A DNA stretch of 64,000 nt, taken from Patagioenas fasciata (Eukaryota > Chordata > Aves > Columbiformes > Columbidae). The notes beneath the pieces are model-generated. The model searched no databases. It was given only the letters and a program-made list of their open reading frames with translations, and was not told the DNA's origin. The stretch lies in the NCBI RefSeq assembly GCF_037038585.1, contig NC_092520.1, positions 3,899,501 to 3,963,500 on the forward strand, given 5' to 3'. This document shows, piece by piece, positions 13,830-27,700 of this stretch. Made by a program: the position numbers and the translations under genes. How positions within the stretch are numbered: the stretch's first letter is position 1; each line of letters starts with the position of its first letter.

Positions 13830-15778
13830 TTAAGCATCTTCTGTCACTTCAGAGTTGTTTGAGGGAATAAAGTCTTCTTGAAATTCCACTTTTTCCGGAT
13901 AAAGTTTAATATAGGTGTCCACCATTAAATCCAAGTCATGTTTTATATCAAAGTTTATGTTCAGCAAAGCCAGGTTGCTCGACCTTTGCTCTGTCAAGGT
14001 GTTTTTCAGATACGCCTTTAAGCGCTTTCGTCCCATTTCGTATTTCTCATTCTCCACCTTCATCACTGGAAGTATGCACAGGACTTTTAGTAACGCATAA
14101 ACATTAGGGAAAAACTTAATGTCAGGCAAGTGAAGTGCTTCATAAATAGTAGCTGGAAGTTCAATATCTTTTCCTCTGTGCTTCCACTTGATTCTCCAAC
14201 AATGAAGCTCAGCAGAAAGCGTGTCTGGATTAGGCAAGTCATTTTTGTACATGTCTGCATGATGCTCCTCAGATGTATTGAATTTGAGCTGTCCCATGAC
14301 TGAGGGCACCAGGGATAAACACTTAAGAGCTTTTAAATGTTGTTCTGAGAAGATATCTTTTAATTCTTGGATTATATGCTCTATTGTGGGGACGCTAAGG
14401 ATTTCTTTGTAGTAATTTTCTGATGTTATCTCAGAGTCCAAGCTCCCCTGTTGTGCCCTGCGAAATTTTCCTGGGAGTTTAACTTGTACATCCAGTTTTG
14501 TAGCCAAATTTGTTGCTTCCTCAAACCAAAATTCATGGTAAACCTCAATGTTCTCCATCACTTCATTCAGAGAATGCAACACCGCTGTTAAGCTGCCAGC
14601 TGCAAAGAACACATCTGACGTTTGTCCCTGGAGATTTTTTCCGAACGCTCTTGTAAAAGACAGAGCGTTTTTCAGAATCACGATAGTGACAATGAAGTCA
14701 AAATCTGTTAACGCACTTGAAAGTACAAACGCTCGACCGGCAATAAAGTTGTTCCACCTGACGGATGAGTCACTGCACACGGCATCCAAGCACAACACCA
14801 ATGCTTGTATGAGGTCCACTAAAACCTCGAAAGTATCATGCCTGCCCGTCCACTGAGAACGGCAGATTTCCTTCAGCTCGTTACCCTTCACCTCATTGTT
14901 TTGAAAAAGAACAGAAATTGTGTTGTCCAGTTCTACCAGTAATTGCGGAAACTGATTAAAAAGACAGCAAACTTCTTCGATTGTTCCTAACGCAATGGAA
15001 ACGCCAACAACAGGAACGGATTTTGCTAGCCAAATATTTAAGGCACAAGAGGAACACAGCGTATACACAGCTTGGGGATACTTTTCTAAGAGTCTTGTAG
15101 CCACAACTTTCATTTTAGAAGCAAACCCACTGGAGACGATGTAGGCTTGACCTCGACAGTACTCCATGTTTAGACCCCACTTTTCAGTAATAGTCGTGTG
15201 GAACTTGACAGCTAAAATTTCAGGATCAGCCTCGTAAGGCAAAAACCCGATGAATTCTTCTCTTAGATTGTGAGAATCATCAACGAATCTCACCAAAACC
15301 GGCAAGTGTTCCTCTCCCGCTATGTCTACTACTTCATCAGTGACAAGAGAAAAGAAGTGCGAGTCTCTTACTTCCCTCAGTGTCTCTTCTCTAACGCAGC
15401 TTTCACAGATCTCCAGCATTTGTTTCTGCTGCGTTTTTGAACAATACTCGAGATTGACTGCAGTCATCTCGAATCGTTTCCTCAGAACTTCATCTCCTGA
15501 ATTTATTCTATATTCCAGCAGAGCCTGAAAGTTATCTGAAGTAAAAATACCTTCTGGCAGCTCATCAACACCATGGCCATCCAAAGGAATATTCTGTTTA
15601 CCCATCAGGATCAAAATTTCAAACAAAGATTTAAGGTAATCTTTGTTTTCTCTTTCTTCCAGTGTTAAGGGGACGGCTTCTTCCTCTTGTTCTTCCCCTC
15701 CTTCCTCTGAGACGGTATTTTGTTCATTGCTTTCGTTCAGTTCTTGAGTTGCCTGTTGCCGTTCGAAAGCTTCATCAA
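13830..15778 (-). CDS. THAP12: THAP12 coding exon 5 (last)
   Basis: Encodes residues 119-767 and the TAA stop at 13830-13832. The acceptor is gttttgtag before TTGATGAAG at 15778, chosen because exon 4 ends in phase 1 and A plus TT restores the isoleucine of the KIDE-type sequence. Features in order: an acidic linker ([10 protein letters not shown]); [20 protein letters not shown]; the DUF4371/hAT-like core with [12 protein letters not shown] and [18 protein letters not shown]; and a C-terminal segment around [14 protein letters not shown]. The final residues (about [16 protein letters not shown] onward) differ from the mammalian tail as I recall it, while the core is close to identical. An open frame continues upstream of 15778 but is intronic. 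Confidence 0.96.
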
Positions 15779-18700
15779 CTACAAAACGTAAAATACTGTA
15801 AGTGTCTAGATAACATGAATAAAACATTACATTTGCTTTCCCCTGCTGCCCCCGTTACCACTAAGTTACTGAATTCCAGAGAAGAACGTTTCCAGTTTAA
15901 AGGTGAGTATCAGAAAGAGTTTAAACTGGCTGTTTGAATCAAGAGGCAACTCAAATATCCTCCTGATACATATAAAATTACAGTTCTGTGTCCTGCATTA
16001 CCTCGTCAGCCTTACTAAACAAAGATTTAGGGAGGGAATAGAGTGTACTATCTGCATCTTGCTGATGACACCAAGCTGGGAGGAGTGGCTGACACGCCAG
16101 AGGCTGTGCTGCCATCCAGAGACCTGGACAGGCTGGAGAGTTGGGCAGGGAAAAATTTAATGAAGGGCAAGTGTAGAGTCTTGGGTCTGGGCAGGAACAA
16201 CCCCAGGTTCCAGTGTAAGTTGAGGAATGACCTATTAGAGAGCAGTGTAGGGGAAAGGGACCTGGGGGTCCTGGGGACAGCAGGGTGAGCATGAGCCAGC
16301 ACTGGGCCCTTGTGGCCAGGAAGGCCAATGGTACCTGGGGTGGGTTAGAAGGGGGTGGTCAGTAGGTCAGAGAGGTTCTCCTGCCCCTCTACTCTGCCCT
16401 GGGGAGACCACCCCTGGAATATTGTGTCCAGTTGTGGCCCCTCAGTTCCAGAAGGACAGGGAACTGCTGGAGAGAGTCCAGCGCAGGGCAACAAAGAAGG
16501 GAGTGGAGCATCTGCCGTGTGAGGAAAGGCTGAGGGAGCTGGGGCTCTGGAGCTGGAGGAGACTGAGGGGTGACCTCATTCATGTTTACACATATAGAAA
16601 GGGTGAGTGTCAGGAGGATGAAGCCAGGCTCTTCTCGATGACAACCAATGATAGGACAAGAGGTAATGGGTACAAACTAGAACACAAAAGGTTCCACTTA
16701 AATATGAGAAACTTGTTCCTGGTGAGGGTGGCAGAGCCTGGCCCAGGCTGCCCAGGGAGGTTGTGGAGTCTCCTTCTCTGCAGACATTCAAACCCGCCTG
16801 GACACCTTCCTGTGGAACCTCAGCTGGGTGTTCCTGCTCCATGGGGGGATTGCACTGGATGAGCTTTCCAGGTCCCTTCCAATCCCTGACATTCTGGGAT
16901 TCTGTGATTTTATGAACTCAATTATTATGCCCACTTACTCTTTTGTTGTTTCAGTGTTCTTATTTCATCTTCACTCTTTAAAAAAAAAAAAGAATTTATA
17001 TTGATGATGTCTAGTACACAACCTTGAAACATTAAAACACAGATACAAATATTGCAGATGAGACCATTTTAAGCGTGTTAATATTAACCAAAAAGTGCTA
17101 GAAGGTCCAAGAGAAGGTGGTTTCTTCAGGTAGCTTACTGCTGCCACAACACACATCTACTAACTTCATGAGAATAGTTTACTACTACTGCTAATATTCC
17201 CATAATTTTATAATTATTAGTAAGCAGATTCTGTTAAATAATTCTGTTTCAACATGAACATGCACTGCCAGTAGACAGAACAGTCTTTATTTTCAGTCAA
17301 TAAACAGACTCAAACTCAAGGATAAATATTTAGAAATTGCCTGTAATCTTCCAACATGAAAGCAGAGTTTAAGAGATTAATTCCTCTTAATTGTCAGTAT
17401 ACTTACAATCACAGAGACCTAGAGATATTATTTTCTATAAATGACACAAAAGAGGTAGCGACAAGACGGTTCCACTAAAAAACTGCTTGATCTTGGTTTT
17501 ATACATGGATCATCTTTTCAGAACAATAAGCTAAACCAAGCATGTCTGAATCGGTGCAGAGTTCAAGAATTAAATGGATGAACTGATGATCACAGCCAAT
17601 ATGTAGCAAGAATTTCAGGGTACTGTGCATAAGTTATATCCAGTTAGCACTGTAGTAACAAGAAAAAGGAAGATATGCACTTATTTTGGAAAACAGAATA
17701 ATCTCTGGATCAATACATTTGATTTTCCAGATTATTTCATCCAACCTTCCTTAGCAGATAAAATTTATAACAGGACAACATTGGGGCATTTAACTTTATA
17801 ATCAACAAAAAGATACTAGAATAAGCAGTATAGGAAATGCAAATACTCAAGTGATAAATATTATTATTTGACACTTGTATACAAAAGTTTCACATGAACT
17901 TACTTGCCTCAATTATTTTAATATGAAAACCAAAAATTCTGACATTAAAAACTTACCAGCTCTTTTATCCTTTTCCTATGTCTGCTGTGGGGATTGTTCA
18001 GGTGACTTGTAAGATCAAATATAGTTGGCACAGCATTGTCCCGTAACACTGTTCTGTAAGGGCTCTGTAAGAAGAAAGACATTTGGATTAGGGATTTCTT
18101 TGGGAAATTCTCACTGTGTGTGCACAAAAAAAGAAAACCCCAAGCAAACAGAATTTCACATACCATGCCCACCCTCTTTTCCTTTTTTAATTCCTCTTTT
18201 TAAAAATTACTTTCACTTTCTGAAGTTTCAAAACAAAGTCACGCAGTGCAATTTACATTTGGGGGTATCAAGAGAACACTGAAAATGAGAAATATTTTTT
18301 AATTAAAACACCACCCCAACTCAAACCACAAACACTTTTTCTTCCCTGTTATCTTCACATCAAGGACCCCAAATGCAATGATTAATACTGTAATATTATG
18401 ACTTTTTTTTTCCTCAGTAAAAAGACATCAGAAAGGAAACCTTTTGTTAGTACTGAGCTCTAGCTTTTATCGCTTATTTCACAGTTCCAGAAACAATCAC
18501 ACAATCATTTTGACAATGAAAATGTCCAACCGCTTCTTTATGTAGACATAATCATAATTCTTTATGAATAAGACATCAGTCTTTACAAATTCCACAAATC
18601 AGTACTGTGAAAGATCACACTGAAGGAAAATGAATCTGTCAAACGAGCAAGAGGAATAAAAGACTTCTAGATGGTCATGCAAATGTTTCTAGCAATTAAA

Positions 18701-21700
18701 GAAAAATATTTTAAGTTTATATTTGGATATATTGTAGACTTATGTGTTCTAAACTGCCTAATTTCCAGTAAGTAGAGAATTTTAACTGATTATGTTTATA
18801 CCTGTTGTTAGATTGAAACATATTTTAAACAAACTGAGTTTCATAAGGCTGCATTTGGGATTCAGAATCACTCCCAACATTCATTTTTGTGTTTGTTTCT
18901 GGGATGCTGGCTCATCAGAGACCCTGTCGCATGGAATAACTCAAAGTCTGACCTGTGTATTTTAATTATCCTTCATAATTGCAGGACTGATCTTGCCTAT
19001 GTATCAACATAAAATCCAGCCTGGGAATTAAAACTTTATCGAAAACCCCAAATCCACCATTTCCTACTGTTAAAATCAGCATTATCATGCTAGCAAGAAG
19101 AATTGAAAGCTATTATTTCATTGCCAGGAAACAGTGCCATGATTTCAGTTGGATAAAATACAACAGGAACCAAAAGCTTGATAGATGCAAAGAATGTTTA
19201 AATCTCTTGGCCACAAGAGTGTGTAATTTGACTGAATCGCACCATGTACACACTTCAGCAACAGCACATCAATGATTTTAAATAATTAGAAGTATGCAAA
19301 CTTACATACTTACACCCCATAAATTAATATAATGTTGTAACACCTAGTGACTAACAAAATGAGCATTGCTTTGCATGAGGAAAGAACTGCCGTGAAGACC
19401 AGGACTCCATTGAACACATTAAACCAGCAGGAACAGCTCTGCTTTTCTCCTCCCCAACTGCTCATTTCCACCTCATCCTTTGTGCCAACATCTGCGAGTC
19501 CGTGCGGTGCCCTGAACCACACCAACAATCTCAATTAAGACTAAAAGATTAATTCCGCAATACTCAGAGAATCAAAGATTAAGATGCGGCACTCTGAGGA
19601 AAAACATCAGTCACATTTTGCAAGAGGTAATAAACAAATGCTTGGTTTTACTTACACTTCTACATATCATAGAAGTCTCAAAATGTTTGGCGCACAATCT
19701 GTAATGCTTGTTCAGTTGATCTGGAGTTTTATCTTCTAAATCTGCCCTTCGACAGTTCTCTACCCATCTTTGACACCTGCATGAAAGCAAAAGATTTAGG
19801 TAGTTTCAAGGTAAACCAAAATCCCCCACAATTTCAAACCGTACTCAAAATTGGGAGTACAGTGAGCCCTGCTCTTTATGTGAGACTAAAGGAAGTTCTG
19901 TACACCTTCTGTTGTAACTTACCATCAAAGATTTTTAAAATCTGTTTTTCTCCTTTTGCTCACCACTTAACACCGCCCCAGCAAATTCATTAATCTTTTC
20001 CCTTATTTCATATATTTTTGCCTTTGTCTCACACACGCAACAGATGGTAATGCAGTTGCTCATGAAACCTGACCATTTAATTCTTAAGAATCTAATCTTA
20101 GAAAGTTAAAGGAGATGAGCTTGTAGACTAAGGTCATAAAGTTTTGAAGGGAGCTATTACAATAGCTGTCTTCGCCACCTCCCTCCAAAATACAGTATTT
20201 TACTTATATACTGTGGTCATTGAGGAGTTTAGAGTAGATTTCCGAAAAGTGAAATAACAAAAATTAAAAAGCAAATATTTTACAGACAGTGCTCACTCCC
20301 CTGAAGTTTTTGTTACAGCCATATTTTTACATTTAATTCTGCTTTAGATGAGTTCTCTGAGCTATAACACAATGCTAAAGAAACATTCACCTACTAATAA
20401 AGCTCCTTGCAGACACGCGAGATACTGTTTCTTCTGGTGAGTAAACCACTTGCAATAATTGATGCAAATGCATTAGTCAACTCACATTTCCCCCAGCGGG
20501 GTCCATGCAATCACTTCCTTGCTATGGATTTCTGAGCAACAGCTCAGATTCTGCACAGCTACTCCAGTAAAACTCATCTGCTATTTTATTTATGAGGTAA
20601 AAATATATGTATAAATTAACAAGACTCCAGCAGCTATTGAGATCTCTGTATTTAAAAGTTTGCTTTTAAAAAAGTAATTTCCTTCCTGCAAAAATAATCC
20701 TTTGAAGCAGCATTATGTTAATGTCTTTACTTACAATCAGTGGTATCCAGAGCCACCGGTTTACAATCCCACATAAGTAAACAGAGAGTTGAAAACATAC
20801 AATACAGGTGACTATAAACCTTCACACGAACACAACTGATGATTTGTTCAATATTTTAACTGCACAGAGTGGTGACACAAGCTCCCATTCCTCCTTCCCC
20901 AGACAAACTCAAGAACACCAGAGACAACTCCATTATAAACAATCACAGTAATATCACAATAATTCTACAGCAAAAAGGAGAAGGAACTTTTGCTGCAGTC
21001 TCAGTGACTTATTTTACTTCACAATCCACCACTTCGCTACATACTTGTCAACATGGACTTATTTTAAAGTGTTGTGTAGCTTTTTGGTTTTAATTGGTAA
21101 TGTTGGCAATGTCCACAAAGTTCCAGGAACCTACACAGAGAAGTTACATGAAGAATCTACTGTATCAGTAAGGCACAGTAGGGGAGATGTCTTCACAACC
21201 CTAGCGTTGCTGAAACTCATGAAAGTGAAAAAATTACTCAGCCCACTGAAAAACAAAAGGCTTTAAAACTTCTTTTTTATTCCTAAATTAAAAAAGACAG
21301 GTCCCGAGCCAAGAAACAGCTAGAAGTTAAAGGAAAGCATTTTTATTATAATATTATTTTTGACTGCAAACATGGCATTATTGCTCACAGGAGGAAGGAG
21401 GGAGGAAAATAATTAGGGATTATTCAACAATTTAGGAATGAAGACTGTCTCGCCAGATGTTTTGATGGGCAGCGCAAATGAGGAAATCCACAGCTCTGAG
21501 TGGGTTCAGCATCACCTCTAACTTAACGAAGTGCAATAAACGGCAACTGTGAGGATGAAAAGGGTGGAATCTTGGATTCTGATCTCCGCTGGCTGGGAGG
21601 TTTGTTCATCTGAATTTTTTGTTCACGCAAAATATCAAAATAACAGTGGCATAAAGCACCATAAACCAGGAATCATTTATAATATTGCCCTTGGAGCTCC

Positions 21701-24700
21701 ACACATAGTATCCTTAATAATGGCGTACAAAAGAACATGTTTTTAAAAAACAAATAAATAAATCAGTTTTTTGGCACCACAGACCTTGCACTCCTGCCTG
21801 GACAGCACTATCACCCCAACAAGAGAACAGGAAAGCGTTCTTCATTTAACCAAACGCTATAAACATGGTATTTTTACATGGGAGACCTTTAGCATGCAGA
21901 TTACATTGAATAAGGCTCTCATACTTTCGGAGCAGGCGCTGATAACTCATTAAATGTGATCGCATCGGGCTGTCACAAAGGCTGATGAGCCTCCCTGCAG
22001 TCAGCGGGGAGGGTTTCAGTCCAGAGGGGTATCCAGAGGAAGAGCCTGATCTTAGGGGTCTTTTCTGCCTCTCTGTGACCCAGGGAAGCTGCCAGGGGGC
22101 AAAGTCAGAGAACTGGCACATCACTGTCAAGGACAGACAAAAATCAGCCTGAATCCCTCACCTTCAATGCTGCTGCCCACCAGAGAACAAGTTAAGCAGA
22201 TACTAGTAATAGCAGGTCAGAATGATGAGTGACGGCAAAAGGCACCATGAGCTCTTCAGAAACGGGAAACGAGGCTCACAAAGATTAAGTTAACCACCCA
22301 GTATTTCTCTTCCTTCCCAACATCTTGTACAGTTACACAGAAGCGGCTGTGGCCACTGCCTTCTGTGCTGAAGTCAATACAGAATCATACAATCATTTCA
22401 GTTGGAAGAGACCATCAGGATCATCGAGTCCAACCATAACCTAACTCTAGCACTAAACAATGTCCCTGAGAACCTCGTCTAAACGCCTTTTAAACACCTC
22501 CAGAGGCGGTGACTCCACCAGTGCCCTGGGCAGCCTGTTCCAATGCCCGACAGCCCTTTCCGGGAAGATTTTTTTCCTAATATCAAATCTAAACCTCCAC
22601 TGGTGCAACTTGAGGACATTTCCTCTTGTCCTGTCACTTTCTACTTGGGGGAAGTGACCAACCCCCTCCATGCTAAAACCTCCTTTCAGGCAGTTGCAGA
22701 GAACAAGAAGGTCTCCCCTCAGCTCCTGTTCTCCAGGCTGAACCCCCCAGGTCCCTCAAGTGTTCCTCATCAGACTTGTGCTCCAAGCCTCTCACAAGCT
22801 TTGTCATCCTCCTCTGTGCTCTCTCTAGTGCCTCAATTTCCTTCTTATGATGAGGGGCCCAAAACTCCCCCCAGGATTCAAGGTGGGGCCTCAGCAGTGC
22901 CGAGTACAGTGGCACAATCACTTCTCTAGCCCTGCTGGCCACACCAGTGCTGGTCCCAGCCAGGATGCTGGTGGCCTTTTTAGCCACCTGGGCACACGCT
23001 GGCTCATGTTCAGCCACTGTCACCAATGCCCCCAGCTCCTTTTCCGCCGGGCACTTTCCAGCCGCTCTTCCCCGAGCCTGTAGCGCTGCCTGGGGTTGCT
23101 GTGACCCCAGTGCATGACCTGGCACTTGGCCTTGGTGAACCTCAGACAACTGGCCTCAGCCCAATGATCCAGCTGGTCCAGATCCCTCTGTATGGCCTTC
23201 CCACCCTTCGGCACATCAACACTCCCACCCAATTTGGTGTCATCTGCAGACTTACTGAGGGTGCACTCGATCCCCTCATCCAGATCATTGATAAAGAGAT
23301 TAAACAAAACTGGCCCCAACACTGAGCCCTGGGGTCACCACTTGTGACTGGTCAACAACTGCATTTGTTTCCTTTCACCACAATTCTTCGGGCCTGGCCC
23401 TCCAGCCAGTTCTTTATCCATCACAGATACGCCATCCAGAGCATGAGCTGCAGCTTCTCCAGGAGATGCTGTGGGATACGGTGTCAAAGGCCTTACTGAA
23501 GTCTCAGCACACAACACCCACAGCCTTTCCTTCATCCACTAGGTGGATCACCTTGTCATACAAGGAGCACACTGAGCAGATGATTCAAAAGAAGCCCTTG
23601 GCATGTGGAGCCCCAGTTTGTGGATCCTGATCAGACACAAGCGCTGAGCTCCTCAGCCCATTGGAGCAGCAGATGGGAAATCGGAGCTCCAGACATCTAG
23701 AAAACCCTGCTGGCAAAGGCTGGAGCACTGATGTTTTCTCAGGTAGCTACAGGTCTAGAGGGAGATGGTGGAGGTTGTGTGACTGGATGCAAACTCCATC
23801 AGTCTGAATTCGGCCCTTTGGTCTTGCTACAAATTTGGCTCCAAATCAAATGCTCTCCAAGGAACAGGGAATGGAAGAACAAAGAAAAAGGAGGCCAGAT
23901 CCCTGAACTCACCCAACGTAGCTCTGCACTGTAGTATCCAAGCAGCAATTAGAAGACTTTAGAATAAAATTATGTATAAAGCCTTGTCCAGTTTTTTAGT
24001 ATTCAACTAACACACACTGTAAACAGTTGCACAAATGTTTTAGTTGCAAAATATTTGGAACCAATTAAAAGTCATTCAGTTGCAATACATTACAGCACTG
24101 CTCGGGCATCGCTCATTAGCTTTTACAAAGGTTTTCTTCAGTCACAAACTCCACATTTTCAGAGATCTGCTGACATCTCATGGAAGCTCAAATGGCATTT
24201 TATTTAAGTGTGGACAGTGGTTTATGTTACCCCAATATTGGTCAACTGCAGGAGAACACCATCTCTTTGCTTAAAAAGTATTCTTCTCTAAAAACTCATA
24301 CCTTGCCATGACAAAGAGAGTCAGAAACACGGATGGGGGCTAAACAAACAGATGTTACTGTCCAGACTGCATAAAGCTATAAAGATATGCATCCTTACTG
24401 GGGTAGCAGAGGCTATTTACATTAATGTTTTATATGGAAAGACCACGTACCATCCAGTAAATGCAGCTGGTTCTTTAGCAAAGCCTCATCTGTGCAGCCC
24501 TTCTTGTTTTCTCAGGTAGCAACAATAAATGAAAGTGGTCTTAAATAACTGGTTAGTTCTCACAGACTTGTTAACACTCGAAAGATCAGACTTGGAGCAT
24601 CTAACTGGAACTTCTTAGCACTGAACTGGGAAAATGTAAAGGGAGTTATTTGGTTATAGTAGAAAAACTGAAAGCAGTAAAGTAGTAGAAACAATTTACC

Positions 24701-27700
24701 TGGAACTACGTATTTCTCAGTAATGATTTTCTTTAAACTAAAATTTATTTTTAAAGATGTACTCTAATGCCATTATACTCAGCTTTCTCACTGTAAGCTG
24801 CCAAGTGCAAATAACACATTTTTGGCATAAAGTACTTCACTTGCTGGACCAGTTTGACCTATAATGGTAAGAAGTTTCTATGACAGCAAGCAGTATGACC
24901 AACACATTGTCATTAACAATGCCCAGCCTTGCAATGTTCGGGCATCAGGAAGAGGTCTGGTTATTCTGGCTTTAACACAAGGCATTCACCCAGGAGAACT
25001 TGATAACATAGGGGAAAACACAGCTTTAAGTAGCAGCTACTACCTATATGAGCTTTTCGTATCTTCATTTGAAATCACTTACAGGAGACTGTTTTCTTAG
25101 AAAAAAAACTATGGGTTTTGAAATTTGCCATAAATCAGGTCAAGCAGCTTCAAGGAAGGAAGCAAGAAATATAACATATAAATCATCAAAAATTTCAGCC
25201 TTAATTACCTACTGTTAGGAGAGAGATAACCGGTATTGCTCTAGCACCTAAATACCTTCCAAAATTGTGAGGAACAAGTTAAGTAAATGATTTTAAGAAG
25301 GTTATCTAGATTTAAATGTGAGCTCCTACACAGGGGTTTCCACATCTAAGTATATGATTTATTTTCAGGACATTTTCCATGTCCTTTCACTCACACACTT
25401 CTTGTTCTACTAGTGCACCACCCCTGTTTTTTACCCATTGGGAACTTGAACACCCCATCACTTCTGCTGTTTCTCATGCTGCTTCACCACCAACTATCAT
25501 CCTTGCCATCCTGTGACAGTTGCCTGTCACACCAATGTCCTATTTGTCACGCACACACCTTGTTGTCCAGTGCCACGTCACCTCAGTATACACAGTAGGG
25601 CTGACAGACTTCTACCATCGTGCTGGCCCTGAATGGGGTCCCCATGATGCATGGGCTTCCCTGCCTCATTCCATTGTTGCTGTCCCACACCCCTAACAGA
25701 TGTGCACCCCCCTCACACCCAGGCACCTTCTCATATCCTCCTACATCCATCATAGCCAGGCACCCTCTCCTTCCCTCCCACACTCCTCAAAGCCAGGCAG
25801 CCCCTCACAGCCCCCCACACACTCATTCCCCCACTCCTCTCATGGCCAGGCAGCCCCTCACCCCCCCAGACACGCTCTATACTCCTCACAACCTGCCACC
25901 CCCCGGAGTGGCCCTTCACAGCCAGGCAGCCCCTCATAGAATCATAGAATGTCCTGAGTTGGAAGGGACCCACAAGGATCATGGAGTCCAACTCCTGTCC
26001 CTGCACAGGACAACCCCACAGTTCACACCGTGTGTCTGAGGACGTTGTCCAGTCTCTTCTTGAACACTGTCAGGCTTGGGGCCGTGACACCTCCCTGGGG
26101 AGCCTGTTCCAGTGTCCAGCACCCTCTGGGTGAAGAACCTTTTCCTCATGTCCAACCTGAACCTCCTCTGGCACATCTTCCTGCCATTCCCTGGGGTTCT
26201 GTCACTGGTCACTAAAGAGAAGAGTTTCCTCCTCCCCGTGTGAGGAAGCTGTAGCCGCCGTGACCTCTCCCCTCAGTCTCCTCTTCTCCAGGCTGAATAA
26301 ATCCAGTGACTTCAGCTGCTCCTCATACGGTTTCCCCTCCAAACCCTTCACAAACTTTTTAGCCTCTTCCAGACATCCTCTAGTAATTTTATAAATTTTT
26401 ATCCTGTGGCACCCAGACCTGCACACAGTGCTTCAGGAGAGAACAGAGAAGAGCAGGACGATCCCCACCCTGCCCCGCTGGCCGTGCTGTGCTGGATGCA
26501 CCAGGACACGGGTCCCTCTTGGCTGCCAGGGACATCGTTGGCTCATGTTCAACCTGCCATCAACCAGAACCCCAGATCCTTCTCCAACTGCTTTCCATCA
26601 TCTATATAACCAGGTACTCCTCTCGCTCTCTCGCAACACTCCTCAAAGCTGCACCACAAAGTGCCAAGGGAACAGGGTTCTGTGACTCTCCCCGAGTAAC
26701 AAGTGACAGGATGAGAGGAAGCAGTCTCCAATTGGACTAGGTGAGGTTCTGACTGGATATTGGAAACTTTTCCTCACAGAAAGGGCTGTCAGGCACTGGA
26801 ACAGGCTGCCCAGGGCAGTGGTGGAGTCACCATCCCTGGAGGGGTTTCACATAAGGTCCTAAGGGACATGAGGCAGTGCTAGAGGTGGGTTATGGTTGGA
26901 TTTGATGACCTTCAAGGTGTTTTCCAACCAAAATGATTCTCTGATTCGGTTGCACACTCAATTTTCACATTGTAATACAGCCTAAAGGTCACACTGGGGT
27001 TTGTATCATTGTGTACTGGAATATTCTCAGTGGGTCAGGTCCGTGTCAAGAGTGTGATGGAAATGAAAAGAGAGAATATGGGAGAGAACAGTGGGAAGGG
27101 TGGAGGGACAAGAGTGCAGGTAAATACCAGGGAGAGCAAGTGATCACTAGTGATCACCCCCAAACTCTGCACCCTTAAATCCTGATTCCCCAAATCCTGC
27201 CCACTTAAACCCTGCACCCCCAGTTGCTGAACACATGAACTCCCAAACCCTCACCAACCCTGCACCCCAAGATCCTTCTGCCTTAAACCCTGCATCCCAA
27301 AATCCTCCACCCCCACACCCTGTTGACACACCAGAGGCTGTGCTGCCATCCAGAGAGACCTGGACAGGCTGGAGAGTTGGGTGGGAAGAAATTGAATGAA
27401 ATAGAGCAAGGGCAAGTGTAGAGTCTTGGATCTGGGCAGGAACAACCCCAGGTTCCAGTAAAAGTTGGGGAATGACCTGTTGGAGAGCAGTGTAGGGGAA
27501 AGGGACCTGGGGGTCCTGAGGACAGCAGGGTGAGCATGAGCCAGCACTGGGCCCTTGTGGCCAGGAAGGCCAATGGTACCTGGGGTGGGTTAGAAGGGGG
27601 TGGTCAGTAGGTCAGAGAGGTTCTCCTGCCCCTCTGCTCTGCCCTGGGGAGACCACACCTGGAATATTGTGTCCAGTTGTGGCCCCTCAGTTCCAGAAGG

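Noticed and set aside
15779-15827. Coding extension of THAP12 exon 5 upstream of 15778 (the reading [16 protein letters not shown])
   Set aside because: The THAP domain and the exon 4 micro-exon lie upstream, and only the acceptor at 15778 joins in phase. The alternative acceptor cttacag at about 15800 gives the wrong phase after exon 4.
25740-25935. Regularly spaced repeats resembling a CRISPR array
   Set aside because: The repeats are degenerate with uneven spacing, in a bird intron; a minisatellite explains them.
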